From: Bordetella trematum
GTDB taxonomy: Bacteria; Pseudomonadota; Gammaproteobacteria; Burkholderiales; Burkholderiaceae_B
Assembly: GCF_900078335.1 (NCBI RefSeq)
Contig: NZ_FKBR01000046.1
Location: 248,001-312,000, forward strand
Length of the DNA stretch: 64,000 nt
Reading direction: 5' to 3'
Below the pieces are notes generated by a model. It was not told the DNA's origin, searched no databases, and saw only the letters and a program-made list of their open reading frames with translations. This document shows, piece after piece, positions 9,086 through 18,649 of this stretch. Numbering within the stretch: position 1 is the stretch's first letter; each line of letters opens with the position of its first letter. A program made the position numbers and the translations under genes.

Positions 9086-9244
9086 ATGCGCATTCTCTTC
9101 CTGGTGATCGTACTGGCCAATGTGTGGGTCTACGCCCTGGGCCAGGGCTGGCTGGGCCCGCGTCCGGTCGATGAGGGCCGCCAGACGCAACGCCTGGCGC
9201 AGACCCTGCAGGCCGATCGCATCACCCTGCCGGGTCGGCCCTAG
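9086..9244 (+). CDS. Short membrane-anchored protein, resembles the N-terminus of SPOR-domain proteins
   Basis: A 52-residue frame starting 20 bases after coaX, beginning with a hydrophobic helix (residues 2-19, ILFLVIVLANVWVYALGQ) and then a short polar stretch with QRLAQTLQADRI. In related betaproteobacteria the gene after coaX often encodes a longer SPOR-domain cell-division protein that opens in the same way. Here the frame stops at 9244, just after the linker, and overlaps the end of waaA on the opposite strand by four bases. It may be a functional short form or a remnant whose SPOR part has been lost. The family link is from memory. Confidence 0.5.
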   Translation: MRILFLVIVLANVWVYALGQGWLGPRPVDEGRQTQRLAQTLQADRITLPGRP

Positions 9245-10524
9245 ACACCCGGCCGCAAGGGGCCGAGCCAATCCTGCAGGGCATCCAGGCTGCGCTCGAC
9301 CGCGCCGGCATGATCCGCCGTCCAGGCCAGCGCGGCCCGGGCGCGCTGATCGAGCAAGGCCGCATCGGCCAGCCATTGGTCGGCCAGCGCCAGGGCCTGC
9401 TCGGCGTTCTGCACCCGTTCGGCCGCGCCAGCGGCGATGGCATCCTGGGTGGCTTGCTCAAAGTTGAAGGTGTGCGGGCCGGTGATGACCGGCGTGCCCG
9501 CCACGCAGGCCTCGATCAGGTTCTGCCCGCCCAGCGGCGCAAAGCTGCCGCCGATGATGGCGACGTCGGCAGCGGCGTAATAGAAGGCCATCTCTCCCAG
9601 CGTATCGCCCACCAGCACATCGACCTCGGCCAGATCCTGCGCCACGGAATCGCTGCGGCGGGCCAGCCGCAGCCCGGCGTCGCGCACCTGCTCGCAGGCC
9701 GACTCGAAACGCTGGGGATGACGCGGGATCAGCAGATACAGGGGGCGGGGGCCGGGCCGCTGCCGCATGGCCTGCGCAAACAGGGCATCCTCGCCTTCCC
9801 GGGTACTGGCAATCGCCACCACCGGACGGCCAAGCGCCGCGCGCCAGGCGCGCCCCTGCGCCAGCAAGGCCGGCGGCAGACTGATGTCGAATTTGAGATT
9901 GCCCGTGACCTGCACCGCCTGCGCGCCGCCCTCGCGCAAACGCACGGCATCGCGCCCGGTCTGGGCCAGCACCCGGTCCAGGCCGGCCAGCGCTTCGCGC
10001 ATGACACGTCCCAGGCGCAGCGACAATCGCAACGAACCAGCCGAAAAGCGCGCGCTCACCAATGCCATCGGCAGGCCGCGCGCACGCGCGGCAGCCAGCA
10101 GATTGGGCCAGATCTCACGTTCGATGATCAGCCCGCAGGCCGGCGCATGGGTGTCCAGAAAGCGCCGCACGGCGCCGGGAAAATCGTAGGGCAACCAGGC
10201 CTGGCGCAACTGGCCGCGCGCCAGCGCGGCGGCAAACAGGCGTGCGCCTTCGGCGCGCCCGGTGGCCGTCATGTGAGTCAGCAGCACCGGCAGACCTCGG
10301 GCCAGCAGGGCATCGACCAGGGGCTGGGCGGCCCGTGTCTCGCCCAGACTGACCGCATGGACCCAGACCGCGCCCGGGGCGCCGGTCTGCCCGTCAGGAT
10401 GGCCGAACCGCGCGCGGCCCAGCACCTCCCATTGCCCGGGGACCCGGCGCGAACGCCGCCACATGCCCAGCCAGAACAGCGGCGCCAGCGCGTAGAACAA
10501 TCCGGTATAGAGGCCGCGCCGCAT
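9241..10524 (-). CDS. waaA: 3-deoxy-D-manno-octulosonic acid transferase (KDO transferase)
   Basis: WaaA adds Kdo from CMP-Kdo to lipid A precursor at the inner face of the cytoplasmic membrane. The 427 residues start with a membrane-anchoring helix (YTGLFYALAPLFWLGMW), carry the N-domain motif WVHAVSLGETRAAQPL with the catalytic glutamate, and the GT-B C-domain motif GGSFAPLGGQNLIEA followed by GTPVITGPHTFNF. The gene lies 14 bases downstream of waaC on the same strand and ends in a four-base convergent overlap with the short frame after coaX. Confidence 0.95.
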   Translation of the reverse strand: MRRGLYTGLFYALAPLFWLGMWRRSRRVPGQWEVLGRARFGHPDGQTGAPGAVWVHAVSLGETRAAQPLVDALLARGLPVLLTHMTATGRAEGARLFAAALARGQLRQAWLPYDFPGAVRRFLDTHAPACGLIIEREIWPNLLAAARARGLPMALVSARFSAGSLRLSLRLGRVMREALAGLDRVLAQTGRDAVRLREGGAQAVQVTGNLKFDISLPPALLAQGRAWRAALGRPVVAIASTREGEDALFAQAMRQRPGPRPLYLLIPRHPQRFESACEQVRDAGLRLARRSDSVAQDLAEVDVLVGDTLGEMAFYYAAADVAIIGGSFAPLGGQNLIEACVAGTPVITGPHTFNFEQATQDAIAAGAAERVQNAEQALALADQWLADAALLDQRARAALAWTADHAGAVERSLDALQDWLGPLRPGV

Positions 10525-10538
10525 CGCCGGGCCCGACC

Positions 10539-11549
10539 TCAGGAGGCGGCCAGCGCCTGTTCGACGGCGGCCATGACGGCTTCGCGCGAAGGCGAAGCGC
10601 CGCGATCGCCCAGGCTGGCGGTGTAATTCGGCCCCACCAGCGGCGTGCGTACGGGCGTGGAGGCGCGATAGATGCCGATGGTCGGGCGACCCAGCGCCGC
10701 CGACAGATGGGTCAGCCCGCTGTCCAGGCCAACCATCATGCGCGCACCGGCCAACACGCGGGCCACCGCGCTCAGATCCATGCGCGGCAGCACTTCGACG
10801 CCCTCCATGCCGGCCACCAGCAGACGGGCACGCTCGGCCTCCTGTTCATTGCCGGCCAGCAGCCGCAGGGTGCACCCGGCGTCCTGCAGACGCCGGAACA
10901 CGGCGCGCCAGTCCTCCTCGGGCCAGAGTTTGTCGTCGCGGCTGGCCGACGGCATGATCACGGCATAGCCCCGGTCGCTGGCCAGATGATGCAGGCGACG
11001 CCCTTCCTCGGGCAAGGCCGAGGCATCGGCCTGGGCCGCCCGCGCGAAAGCCTGCAGGCCGAAATCGGGGGCGCCGGCATAGGTGTAGCCGAAGGTCAGC
11101 GCGGCCAGCTTGCGCTGGCGGATGACCGCCGGCTGCCAGAACTCGACCCGGTGACGCACGTTGTAGAACAGCGAGGCCAGCGGTTCACGCGCCGAACGCC
11201 AGTCCAGCCCGTGGCGCACCCCGCGCGTCTGACGCACCAGCCAGGCCGACTTCATCAGGCCCTGCATGTCCAGCACGATATCGTAGGGTTCGCTGCGCAA
11301 GCGCTCGGCCAGCGCGTGACGTTCCTTGCGCACGGACTCGGACCACCAGGCCTTGCGCCAGCGGCGATGCGCCACCTTGATGACGTTTCGCACGGCCGGG
11401 TGCCAGCCGGGGATCTCGGCGAACGCTTCTTCCGCTATCCAATCGATCTCGGCGTCCGGCACATGGCGGGCGATATCCGAAATGGCGGGCAGCATGTGCA
11501 CCAGATCACCCAGCGAGGACGTGCGAACGATCAATATGCGTGTAGGCAT
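10539..11549 (-). CDS. waaC: Lipopolysaccharide heptosyltransferase I
   Basis: Transfers the first L-glycero-D-manno-heptose from ADP-heptose to Kdo in the LPS inner core. The 336-residue GT9 protein opens with ILIVRTSSLGDLVHMLPA, has DIVLDMQGLMKSAW, and the nucleotide-sugar motif ASRDDKLWPEEDWRAV, then VGLDSGLTHLSAALGRPTIGIY. I take ATG at 11549; a TTG directly before it would add one residue. It heads a two-gene waaC-waaA unit. Between it and rfbC are 63 bases with nothing recognisable. Confidence 0.95.
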   Translation of the reverse strand: MPTRILIVRTSSLGDLVHMLPAISDIARHVPDAEIDWIAEEAFAEIPGWHPAVRNVIKVAHRRWRKAWWSESVRKERHALAERLRSEPYDIVLDMQGLMKSAWLVRQTRGVRHGLDWRSAREPLASLFYNVRHRVEFWQPAVIRQRKLAALTFGYTYAGAPDFGLQAFARAAQADASALPEEGRRLHHLASDRGYAVIMPSASRDDKLWPEEDWRAVFRRLQDAGCTLRLLAGNEQEAERARLLVAGMEGVEVLPRMDLSAVARVLAGARMMVGLDSGLTHLSAALGRPTIGIYRASTPVRTPLVGPNYTASLGDRGASPSREAVMAAVEQALAAS

Positions 11550-11612
11550 CAAAACGGGTGGCGCCCGGGATGTCGGGCGCGGGTTCGTGTAAACCCCCGG
11601 AATTTACAACAT

Positions 11613-12215
11613 TTAACTCCCGGCAGTCGGAGGATCGGCGCGCTGGCCGGGCAGCTGCCCGGCGGCCAGCGCCTGCGCCAGCCCGGGCGCCTGGCGGTCA
11701 CGCGGCGACATCTCCTGCGCAGGCGCCGGCCAGCCGATGGCCAACTGCGGGTCATCCCAGCGCAGGCAGCGCTCGCTGGCGGGGGCATAGTAGGAAGTGA
11801 CTTTGTAGAGCACCTCGCTGCCCTCTTCCAGGGCCAGGAAACCATGCGCAAAGCCTGGCGGGACCCACAGGCTGTGCCGGTTGGCCGCCGACAGCAGCAC
11901 GCCGGTCCATTGCCCGAAGGTGGGCGAGGCCGCACGGATATCCACCGCCACATCGAAGATCGCGCCAGCCAGCACGCTCACCAGCTTGCCCTGCTCATGG
12001 GGCGGCAGCTGGTAATGCAGGCCGCGCAGCACGCCGGCGGCCGAACGCGAATGATTGTCCTGCACGAAGGGCGGCGGTGGCGGCAGACCCAGGGCACGCA
12101 GGCCCGCTTCGAAGCGGTCCTGGCGAAAACGCTCCATGAACCAGCCCCGCGCGTCACCCAGCACCTCGGGTTCCAGGCGCACCACGCCGGGCAAATCAGT
12201 GGCAAAGCATTTCAT
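11613..12215 (-). CDS. rfbC: dTDP-4-dehydrorhamnose 3,5-epimerase
   Basis: Third enzyme of dTDP-L-rhamnose synthesis: epimerises C3 and C5 of dTDP-4-keto-6-deoxyglucose. The 200-residue cupin protein shows [17 protein letters not shown] with the catalytic histidine, then [17 protein letters not shown] and [14 protein letters not shown]. The C-terminal 25 residues (after [10 protein letters not shown]) are longer than in the E. coli enzyme. The start overlaps the rfbA stop as ATGA. It is the last gene of rfbBDAC on the minus strand. Confidence 0.95.
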   Translation of the reverse strand: MKCFATDLPGVVRLEPEVLGDARGWFMERFRQDRFEAGLRALGLPPPPPFVQDNHSRSAAGVLRGLHYQLPPHEQGKLVSVLAGAIFDVAVDIRAASPTFGQWTGVLLSAANRHSLWVPPGFAHGFLALEEGSEVLYKVTSYYAPASERCLRWDDPQLAIGWPAPAQEMSPRDRQAPGLAQALAAGQLPGQRADPPTAGS

Positions 12216-13093
12216 GGCAGAGGCTCCTGCAGCAGTTGCAGCAGATACTGGCCGTAGCCGGTCTGGGCCAGGCGGGCAGCCTGGCGGGCCACCTGGGCAG
12301 CGTCGATCCAGCCCGCGTGGTAGGCGATCTCTTCCAGACAGGCGATCTTCAGACCCTGGCGCTGTTCGATGGTGCTGACGAAATGTCCGGCCTCCAGCAA
12401 GGCTTCGTGGGTGCCGGTATCAAGCCAGGCAAAGCCGCGCCCCAGACGCTCGACGGTCAGCGCGCCGCGCGCCAGGTAATGGCGATTGATGTCGGTGATC
12501 TCCAGTTCGCCGCGTGCCGACGGCCTGAGCCCGCGCGCGATATCCAGCACCTGGTTGTCATAGAAATACAGCCCCGTCACCGCGTAGTTCGAGCGCGGCT
12601 GGCGGGGTTTCTCCTCGATGTCGATGGCGCGGCCGCAATCGTCGAAGGCCACCACGCCGTAACGCTGCGGATCGCTCACCCGGTAGCCGAACACCGTCGC
12701 GCCCTCGCGGCGCCGCATGGCGGCCTGCAGATGGGGGGTGAAATGCTGGCCATAGAACAGGTTGTCGCCCAGAATCAGGCAGACATCGTCGGCGCCGATG
12801 AAGGAGCGGCCGATCAGGAATGCCTGCGCCAGCCCGTCCGGCTGCGGCTGCTCGGCATAGCTCAGGGCCAGCCCGAACGCCGAACCGTCGCCCAGCAGGC
12901 GACGAAAGGCCGGCAGATCTTCGGGCGTGGAGATCAGCAGGATGTCGCGGATGCCTGCCAGCATGAGCACCGACAGGGGGTAATAAATCATGGGCTTGTC
13001 ATGCACCGGCAGCAGTTGTTTGGACACGCCCAGCGTCACCGGGTAGAGCCGGCTGCCGCTGCCCCCGGCCAGCACGATGCCTTTGCGCGTCAT
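12212..13093 (-). CDS. rfbA: Glucose-1-phosphate thymidylyltransferase
   Basis: First enzyme of dTDP-L-rhamnose synthesis: makes dTDP-glucose from dTTP and glucose 1-phosphate. The 293 residues have the nucleotidyltransferase motif [16 protein letters not shown] at 5-20, [18 protein letters not shown], and GDNLFYGQ with a catalytic aspartate. Length matches RmlA enzymes (about 290). The ATG at 13093 overlaps the rfbD stop as ATGA; longer in-frame extension to 13243 lies inside rfbD and is rejected. Confidence 0.96.
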   Translation of the reverse strand: MTRKGIVLAGGSGSRLYPVTLGVSKQLLPVHDKPMIYYPLSVLMLAGIRDILLISTPEDLPAFRRLLGDGSAFGLALSYAEQPQPDGLAQAFLIGRSFIGADDVCLILGDNLFYGQHFTPHLQAAMRRREGATVFGYRVSDPQRYGVVAFDDCGRAIDIEEKPRQPRSNYAVTGLYFYDNQVLDIARGLRPSARGELEITDINRHYLARGALTVERLGRGFAWLDTGTHEALLEAGHFVSTIEQRQGLKIACLEEIAYHAGWIDAAQVARQAARLAQTGYGQYLLQLLQEPLP

Positions 13094-13995
13094 GGCGCGT
13101 CCGCCCAAGGGCTGGCGCACCACTGGCGCAGCAAACGGTCGATGCCCTCGCGCCAGGGCGGCAGGCGCAGGCCGAAGACGGCCTGCAGCCGCGCGCAATC
13201 CAGGCGGGTGTCCAGCGGGCGCACGGCCGGTGTCGGATAGCACGCGCTGGACACCGCCGTGATCTCGCGCAGCCCCAGCGGCCGGCCCAGGGCGCGCGCC
13301 TGCGCGACCACATGGCGCGCATAGTCAAGGCGCGATACCGCCCCCCCGGCGGCCAGATGGTACAGGCCCGACCGCCCGGGCCTCAGGCGGCGCAAGGCGT
13401 GCGCCGTCACATCGGCGATCAGGTCGGCGCCGGTCGGCGCACCCACCTGATCGTCGACCATGCGCAACACGGGCTGGCTGGCAGCCAGGCGCAACACCGT
13501 CCGCGGAAAATTCTCGCCTTGCAGGCCATAGACCCAGCCGCTGCGCAGCACCAGATGGTGCGCCCCCGAGGCGGCCACCGCCTCGTCGCCGGCAAGCTTG
13601 CTGCGGCCATACTGATTGAGCGGCGCGGCCGGACTGTCCTCGGCATAGGGCGCGCCTTCCTGGCCGTCGAAGACGTAGTCGCTCGAGTAATGCACCAGCC
13701 ACCCCCGGCTGGCGCGCATTTCGCGGGCCAGCAGCCCGGGCGCCTCGGCGTTGACCTGCCAGGCCGATTCAGGCTCCTGCTCGGCGCGATCCACGGCGGT
13801 ATAGGCTGCGGCGTTGACGATCACGTCGGGCGCGACGGCGCGCACCGTGCGTTGCAGCGCAGCCGGGTCGGCCAGGTCGCCGCTCAGGCCCCGCCAGGGC
13901 TGGCGGCCCAGGGCCACCACCTCGCCCAGCGGCGCCAGGGCCCGGCCCAGGGCCTGACCCAGCTGACCCTGGGCGCCCAGCAACAACAGCTTCAT
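13090..13995 (-). CDS. rfbD: dTDP-4-dehydrorhamnose reductase
   Basis: Last enzyme of dTDP-L-rhamnose synthesis: NAD(P)H-dependent reduction of the 4-keto group. The 301-residue short-chain dehydrogenase has [13 protein letters not shown] at the N-terminus, [16 protein letters not shown], and the catalytic [14 protein letters not shown] at 13995 overlaps the rfbB stop as ATGA. Second gene of the rfbBDAC string, all four joined by four-base overlaps. Confidence 0.96.
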   Translation of the reverse strand: MKLLLLGAQGQLGQALGRALAPLGEVVALGRQPWRGLSGDLADPAALQRTVRAVAPDVIVNAAAYTAVDRAEQEPESAWQVNAEAPGLLAREMRASRGWLVHYSSDYVFDGQEGAPYAEDSPAAPLNQYGRSKLAGDEAVAASGAHHLVLRSGWVYGLQGENFPRTVLRLAASQPVLRMVDDQVGAPTGADLIADVTAHALRRLRPGRSGLYHLAAGGAVSRLDYARHVVAQARALGRPLGLREITAVSSACYPTPAVRPLDTRLDCARLQAVFGLRLPPWREGIDRLLRQWCASPWADAP

Positions 13996-15047
13996 GGGGC
14001 CGCCCCCAGCCAGCGGGCTCGATAGGCGCCGCTTTCCACATCGGCCACCCACTGCGGATGCGCCAGATACCAGCGCACGGTTTTCTCCAGCCCGCTGGCG
14101 AAGTCCTCGGCGGCACGCCAGCCCAGTTCGCCGGCCAGCTTGGCGGTGTCCAGCGCATAACGGCGGTCATGCCCGGGGCGATCCGGCACGTGAGTGATGA
14201 GCGCACGGTACTGCCCGCTTGCGGCCGGCCGCAGACGCTGCAGGATGTCGCACAGCTGCTCCACCACGTCCAGATTGCGCAGCGGCGCATTGCCACCCAC
14301 GTTGTAGTGCTGGCCAGGCCGGCCTTGCCGCAGCAGGAGATACAAGGCCCGGGCGTGGTCTTCCACGTAGAGCCAGTCACGCACCTGATCGCCCGCGCCA
14401 TACAGCGTGATGGGTTGGCCGCGCAACGCCGACAGCAATGACAGCGGAATCAGCTTCTCGGGAAACTGACAGGGACCGTAGTTGTTGCCCGCATGGCTGA
14501 GCAAGACCGGCAGGCCATAGGTGCGATGCCAGGCGCGCGCCAGATGATCGGCGCCGGCCTTGCTGGCGGCGTATGGCGAACTGGGCGCGTAGGGGCTGGT
14601 TTCGTGGAAACACCCGGGCTGCTCGCCCAGGTCGCCGAACACCTCGTCGGTCGAGACCTGCAACAGGCGGAAAGCCGCCTGGGCCTGCTGCGGCAATGCG
14701 GCCCAATAGGCGCGCGCGGTTTCCAGCACGGTATAGCTGCCGACCAGATTGGTCTGAATGAAGGCCTGCGGGTTGTCGATCGAGCGATCCACATGCGACT
14801 CGGCCGCCAGGTGGATGACCGCGTCAGGGCGGTGGCGTGCGAAAACGTCCTGCAAAGCGGCGGCATCGCAGATATCGATCGGTTCCAGGACATGGCGCGG
14901 ATCCGCGGCACACTCGGCCAGGGAAGCCAGGTTGCCGGCGTAGGTCAGTTTGTCGACGTTGACCACGCGATGCGAGGTGTCGCGGATGAGGTGGCGCACC
15001 AGGGCCGAACCGATAAAGCCGGCGCCGCCAGTGATCAGGATATTCAT
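13992..15047 (-). CDS. rfbB: dTDP-glucose 4,6-dehydratase
   Basis: Converts dTDP-glucose to dTDP-4-keto-6-deoxyglucose. The 351-residue extended SDR shows [13 protein letters not shown] near the start, [22 protein letters not shown] carrying the Thr-Asp-Glu catalytic set, and [11 protein letters not shown] with Tyr and Lys. First gene of rfbBDAC. It is divergent from the O-antigen ligase gene, with 187 bases between the start codons. Confidence 0.96.
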   Translation of the reverse strand: MNILITGGAGFIGSALVRHLIRDTSHRVVNVDKLTYAGNLASLAECAADPRHVLEPIDICDAAALQDVFARHRPDAVIHLAAESHVDRSIDNPQAFIQTNLVGSYTVLETARAYWAALPQQAQAAFRLLQVSTDEVFGDLGEQPGCFHETSPYAPSSPYAASKAGADHLARAWHRTYGLPVLLSHAGNNYGPCQFPEKLIPLSLLSALRGQPITLYGAGDQVRDWLYVEDHARALYLLLRQGRPGQHYNVGGNAPLRNLDVVEQLCDILQRLRPAASGQYRALITHVPDRPGHDRRYALDTAKLAGELGWRAAEDFASGLEKTVRWYLAHPQWVADVESGAYRARWLGAAP

Positions 15048-15167
15048 GAGTGCAGGAACCGCAACGCGGCAACCGGGGCGGCCGCCGCCAGACATTGTAG
15101 CCAGTCCGGCCGGGCCGCCCGGCCCCGGACGGCCCCAAGACAGCCCCGCCACGGGGGGCGGATTCCC

Positions 15168-15173
15168 TATAAT
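15168..15173 (+). promoter_or_regulatory. Perfect -10 element TATAAT upstream of the O-antigen ligase gene
   Basis: A consensus TATAAT in the sequence CCCTATAATGCGG, 61 bases before the ATG at 15235. The upstream region is GC-rich and no convincing -35 box is seen at 16-18 bases. It is the best promoter candidate between the divergent rfbB and ligase genes and would drive the plus-strand gene. Confidence 0.5.
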
Positions 15174-15234
15174 GCGGCAGCGCGGCCGCTGGCCAGCGCC
15201 GCCTGCCCGCCTTTCCGAATCCTCCTCCCGCGTC

Positions 15235-16485
15235 ATGTTGAACCGTGCCTGCTCCTGGCTGCTGATCCTGTCGGTCATCGCCATGCCTCCCCTGCTGCTG
15301 ACCACCGCCAACGGCGGCAGCGCGGCTTTCTATCTTGCGCTGCTCAGCAGCATCGTCGTGCTGGCCACGCGCGAACCCGGCCCACGGCCGGCTGATTTCC
15401 GGCTCCTGTGGATCGCGGCCAGCCTGCCGCTGGCGGCCACGCTGCTGAGCGCGGCCCTGCATGGCGACTGGCCCGGCAGCGGCGCCGAACGCGGCCTGCG
15501 CCTGGCCCTGGGCCTGCCGCTGCTGCTGGCCGCGCTGCATGCCTGCGGCATCGAGCGCCTGCGACATGCCCTGTGGGGCCTGCTGGCTGCCGGCTGGGCC
15601 GGTGCCGCCGTGCTGGTGAGCCTCATCATCCGCCACCCGGGCGAGCGTCCGGTCACCACCGAGTACAACGCGGTCGGCTACGGCAACCTGCTGCTGCTGT
15701 TCGCCATGATCAGCCTGTTTTCCTTCAGCTGGCGCCTGACGCCCTACCGGCGCGCCGAAGCGCTCTTCAAGAGCCTGACGCTGCTGATCACCTTCGCGGC
15801 CTTCATCCTGACCCAGACCCGCAGCGGCTGGCTGGCCCTGCCGGTCTTCGTGCTGCTGGGGCTGGTGGTCTATGCCGCCAGCCGCCGGCCGCTGCGCCTG
15901 GTCGGCGCGCTGACCGTGATCCTGGCGGGTCTGCTGGCGCTGGGCTCGCTCAGCCCGGCCCTGCGCGACCGCGTCCAGGATGGCGTGACCCAGTACCAGG
16001 AATGCGAACGCGACCCCGTGGCCGATACGTCGATCTGCATCCGCCTGCAGCTCTGGCGTTCGGCCTGGGCCATGCTGGCCGAACATCCGGTCGCCGGGGG
16101 CTGGCCCACCGGTTTCCCTGCCCATCTCCAGGCACGCAGCGCCGAAGGGCAGGTCTCGGCCTACGTAGCCGAGAACTTCGGCGAACCTCACAACGACATG
16201 CTCGACGCGCTGGCCCAGTACGGCGTGCCCGGCGGGCTGGCGCTGCTGCTGCTCTATCTGCTGCCCTGCCTGGTATTTGCACGCCGCCTGCACCGTCGCT
16301 GGCCCCAGCCGGTGCGCGCCGCTGCCGCCATGGGCCTGTGCGTCTGCCTGGGTTTCGCCATCTTCGGGCTGAGCGAACACATGTTCCGGGGCATGCGCAC
16401 GGTCGGCCTGTACGCCATGCTGATCGCCCTGTTTGCCGCGCTGTCCAACCCCAGGTCCGCCGCCGCGCAACAGCCCATGCCGTGA
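15235..16485 (+). CDS. waaL: O-antigen ligase family protein (Wzy_C domain)
   Basis: A 416-residue polytopic inner-membrane protein with about 11-12 hydrophobic helices. The family marker [18 protein letters not shown] and the large periplasmic loop ending [17 protein letters not shown] (the PHN..L..L...G pattern with the conserved histidine) place it in the O-antigen ligase/polymerase superfamily. Position next to waaA, waaC and rfbBDAC, while a separate Wzy candidate lies in the O-antigen locus 30 kb away, favours WaaL, which joins finished O-chains to lipid A-core on the periplasmic side. I start at ATG 15235, immediately before the first helix. Confidence 0.82.
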   Translation: MLNRACSWLLILSVIAMPPLLLTTANGGSAAFYLALLSSIVVLATREPGPRPADFRLLWIAASLPLAATLLSAALHGDWPGSGAERGLRLALGLPLLLAALHACGIERLRHALWGLLAAGWAGAAVLVSLIIRHPGERPVTTEYNAVGYGNLLLLFAMISLFSFSWRLTPYRRAEALFKSLTLLITFAAFILTQTRSGWLALPVFVLLGLVVYAASRRPLRLVGALTVILAGLLALGSLSPALRDRVQDGVTQYQECERDPVADTSICIRLQLWRSAWAMLAEHPVAGGWPTGFPAHLQARSAEGQVSAYVAENFGEPHNDMLDALAQYGVPGGLALLLLYLLPCLVFARRLHRRWPQPVRAAAAMGLCVCLGFAIFGLSEHMFRGMRTVGLYAMLIALFAALSNPRSAAAQQPMP

Positions 16486-16623
16486 CACCCACCGGGTTTG
16501 GGCGCACAATAGGCCGGGAAACAGGCCAGAAAGCAGGCCAGCCAGGCCTTGCCACGGCCTTCCACGGCCCGCGCCACACCCGCGCAGAACGGGGCGGCGG
16601 GCACGGATCGCCCGGAGACCGCG

Positions 16624-17193
16624 ATGCGTACTGCCGATGCCCAATGGATTCCGTCCTCGCCGCAGCAGACCTGGGACGCCCTGCTTGACCCAGCCGTCCT
16701 GCAGGATTGCCTGCCGGGCTGTGTCCGTGTCACCCAGATCGCCGAACGCGAATACGAGATCGCCGTGCGCGCCACGGTCGCCGGCCTGGAGGCCGAATAC
16801 GAGGGCGAGGTGCTGCTCTCGGATCTGCGGCCCGGCGAAAGCCTGGCCCTGGCGTTCGAAGGCAAGGGTGCCGCCGCCGGCATGGCCATCGGCACCGCCC
16901 AATTGCAACTGACCCCCAAGGACCACGGTACGCGCCTGGCCTATACCCTGGCCGTGATGACCGGCGGCCCGCTGGCCGCACTCGGCGAGGCCGCCCTGAC
17001 CAAGGCCGGCCAACGCCTCATCGAGAAGTTCTTCTCCCGCTTCATCGAGCACATGGCGCGTCAGCCCCGCCAGGCTCCGCCTCCGCCGCCGCCCGAGCCG
17101 CCCGCCAAGGGCCTGGCCGCCTCGCGCTGGTCATGGGTGGTGGTGGTGCTGGTCCTTGCGCTGCTGGTGAGCTATCACCTACTGTTCAAATGA
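16624..17193 (+). CDS. CoxG-like SRPBCC (carbon monoxide dehydrogenase subunit G) family protein
   Basis: A 189-residue protein: residues 1-145 form an SRPBCC lipid/ligand-binding fold (WDALLDPAVLQDCLPGCVRV, then a repeated beta/helix pattern ending AGQRLIEKFFSRF), followed by a proline-rich linker (PPPPPPEPP) and one C-terminal membrane helix (about 168-188). CoxG proteins recruit partner enzymes to the membrane in CO dehydrogenase clusters, but no cox genes are near, so its partner here is unknown. The 138 bases before it carry four AGGCC repeats and no clear signal. Confidence 0.8.
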   Translation: MRTADAQWIPSSPQQTWDALLDPAVLQDCLPGCVRVTQIAEREYEIAVRATVAGLEAEYEGEVLLSDLRPGESLALAFEGKGAAAGMAIGTAQLQLTPKDHGTRLAYTLAVMTGGPLAALGEAALTKAGQRLIEKFFSRFIEHMARQPRQAPPPPPPEPPAKGLAASRWSWVVVVLVLALLVSYHLLFK

Positions 17194-17207
17194 GCACTGC
17201 CAGACGA

Positions 17208-17216
17208 TGATATTCT
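17208..17216 (+). promoter_or_regulatory. Candidate extended -10 (TGATATTCT) before the DHA2 transporter gene
   Basis: TG-A-TATTCT matches an extended -10 element. It ends 7 bases before the ATG at 17224, the same spacing as the element before birA, which would make the transcript start essentially at the start codon. No -35 box stands out. Confidence 0.35.
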
Positions 17217-17223
17217 TCGCGGC

Positions 17224-18648
17224 ATGAGCCAGGAATCTCCTACAAACGAATCAAACGATACTGGCCGGTCTCGCCGCGATCTTCTGATGGCGATGGCCGG
17301 TGTCGCATCCACCGTCGTCCTGGTGGCCTTTGACTCCACCATCGTCAGCACCACCTTGCCGCGCGTGGCGGTCGCCCTGAACGGCATGCCGCTGTATGCC
17401 TGGGTCGGCACCGGCTACCTGCTGGCCATGGCCGCCTCCATCATAATCTTCGGCCGGCTGGGCGACCTGTTCGGCCGCAAACCCCTCATGCTGATCTCGG
17501 TATCCGTGGTGGCGCTGGGCTCGATCGCCTGTGGCCTGTCGCAATCCATGGAGCAGTTGATCGCCTTCCGGACCCTGCAGGGCATCGGCGGCGGCATGAT
17601 GACCGCGACCGCCTTTGCTGCGCCGGCCGACCTGTTCCCGGATGCGCGCGAGCGGGTGCGCTGGATGGCGCTGGTGTCGGCGGCCTTCGCCATGGCCAGC
17701 GGCATCGGCCCGGTGCTGGGTGGCGCAGCCACACAGGCGCTGGGCTGGCGCGCGGCCTTCTTCATCGCCCCCATCGCTGCCCTGGTGGCGCTGTTTCTGC
17801 TGGCGCGTTACTTCCCCCGCATCCGGCCCATGCATACACAGGGGCGCAAGATCGACTGGCTGGGCGGGCTGCTGCTCATCGTGGTGGTGGGCGCGCCGCT
17901 GGCCGCCATGGAGCTGGCCTTTGCGCCGGGCGACCGTGCCCAGCCCATGCTGGCCGCCGGGCTGGCGCTGGCCGGCCTGGTCGCCATCGCCTGTCTGCTG
18001 CCCTATGAGCGCCGCGTCTCCTCGCCGATTTTCCCGCTGCGGGTGCTGTCCGGCGCCGAACCCCGCCTGCTCAACCTGGCGGCGGTGGCGGTCGGCGCGA
18101 CCATGTTCATCCAGATTTTCTACGCGCCGCTGCTGCTGCAGAAAGTTCTGCACTACAGCCCCAGCGAGGCGGGCCTGTTGCTCACGCCCCTGGTGGCCGC
18201 GATTTCCCTGGGCAGCATCATCAACGGCCGGCTTTTCCCCAAACAATCCGAGCCCCAGCGTCTCATGGTGTTCGGCGGCCTGATGCTGGCGGTGGGCTCG
18301 CTGATGGTGCTGGCCATCGGCGAAGGCACCTCGGTGTACTGGATTTTGCTCGCCTTTGCCGTCAATGGCACGGCGCTGGGCTTTCTGCTGCCCAACCTCA
18401 CGCTGTTCATGCAGATGCTGAGCGAGCAGCGCGATCTGGGCGTGGCCTCGGCCCTGGTGCAGACCACGCGCGCCATCGGCAGCGCCGCCGGCACCGCGCT
18501 GGTGGGCATCGCCATCTCGCACACCTCGGTGCTGCATGGCGTACGCATCGGCCTGGGGCTGTGCGTGGCCCTGTCGCTGGCGGCGGCCGTGATCGCCCAC
18601 CGGGTCAAGATGAAGAACGTCGTCACCCGGCGGGCGCGCCGCAACTGA
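17224..18648 (+). CDS. MFS drug-efflux transporter, DHA2 (14-helix) type
   Basis: A 474-residue inner-membrane transporter with about 14 hydrophobic helices. The DHA2 markers are motif D1-like VAFDSTIVSTTLPRVA in helix 1, motif A GRLGDLFGRKPLML after helix 2, and GIGPVLGGA (antiporter motif C) in helix 5. Members expel drugs and dyes using the proton gradient; the substrate cannot be told. It stands alone, followed after 1 base by an EamA transporter gene on the same strand, so the two may be co-transcribed. Confidence 0.9.
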   Translation: MSQESPTNESNDTGRSRRDLLMAMAGVASTVVLVAFDSTIVSTTLPRVAVALNGMPLYAWVGTGYLLAMAASIIIFGRLGDLFGRKPLMLISVSVVALGSIACGLSQSMEQLIAFRTLQGIGGGMMTATAFAAPADLFPDARERVRWMALVSAAFAMASGIGPVLGGAATQALGWRAAFFIAPIAALVALFLLARYFPRIRPMHTQGRKIDWLGGLLLIVVVGAPLAAMELAFAPGDRAQPMLAAGLALAGLVAIACLLPYERRVSSPIFPLRVLSGAEPRLLNLAAVAVGATMFIQIFYAPLLLQKVLHYSPSEAGLLLTPLVAAISLGSIINGRLFPKQSEPQRLMVFGGLMLAVGSLMVLAIGEGTSVYWILLAFAVNGTALGFLLPNLTLFMQMLSEQRDLGVASALVQTTRAIGSAAGTALVGIAISHTSVLHGVRIGLGLCVALSLAAAVIAHRVKMKNVVTRRARRN

Positions 18649-18649
18649 T

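Noticed and set aside
16511-16548. Four AGGCC words spaced 12, 12 and 9 bases in the gap before the CoxG-like gene
   Set aside because: Short, GC-rich and without dyad symmetry; not enough to call a regulator site or a repeat array.
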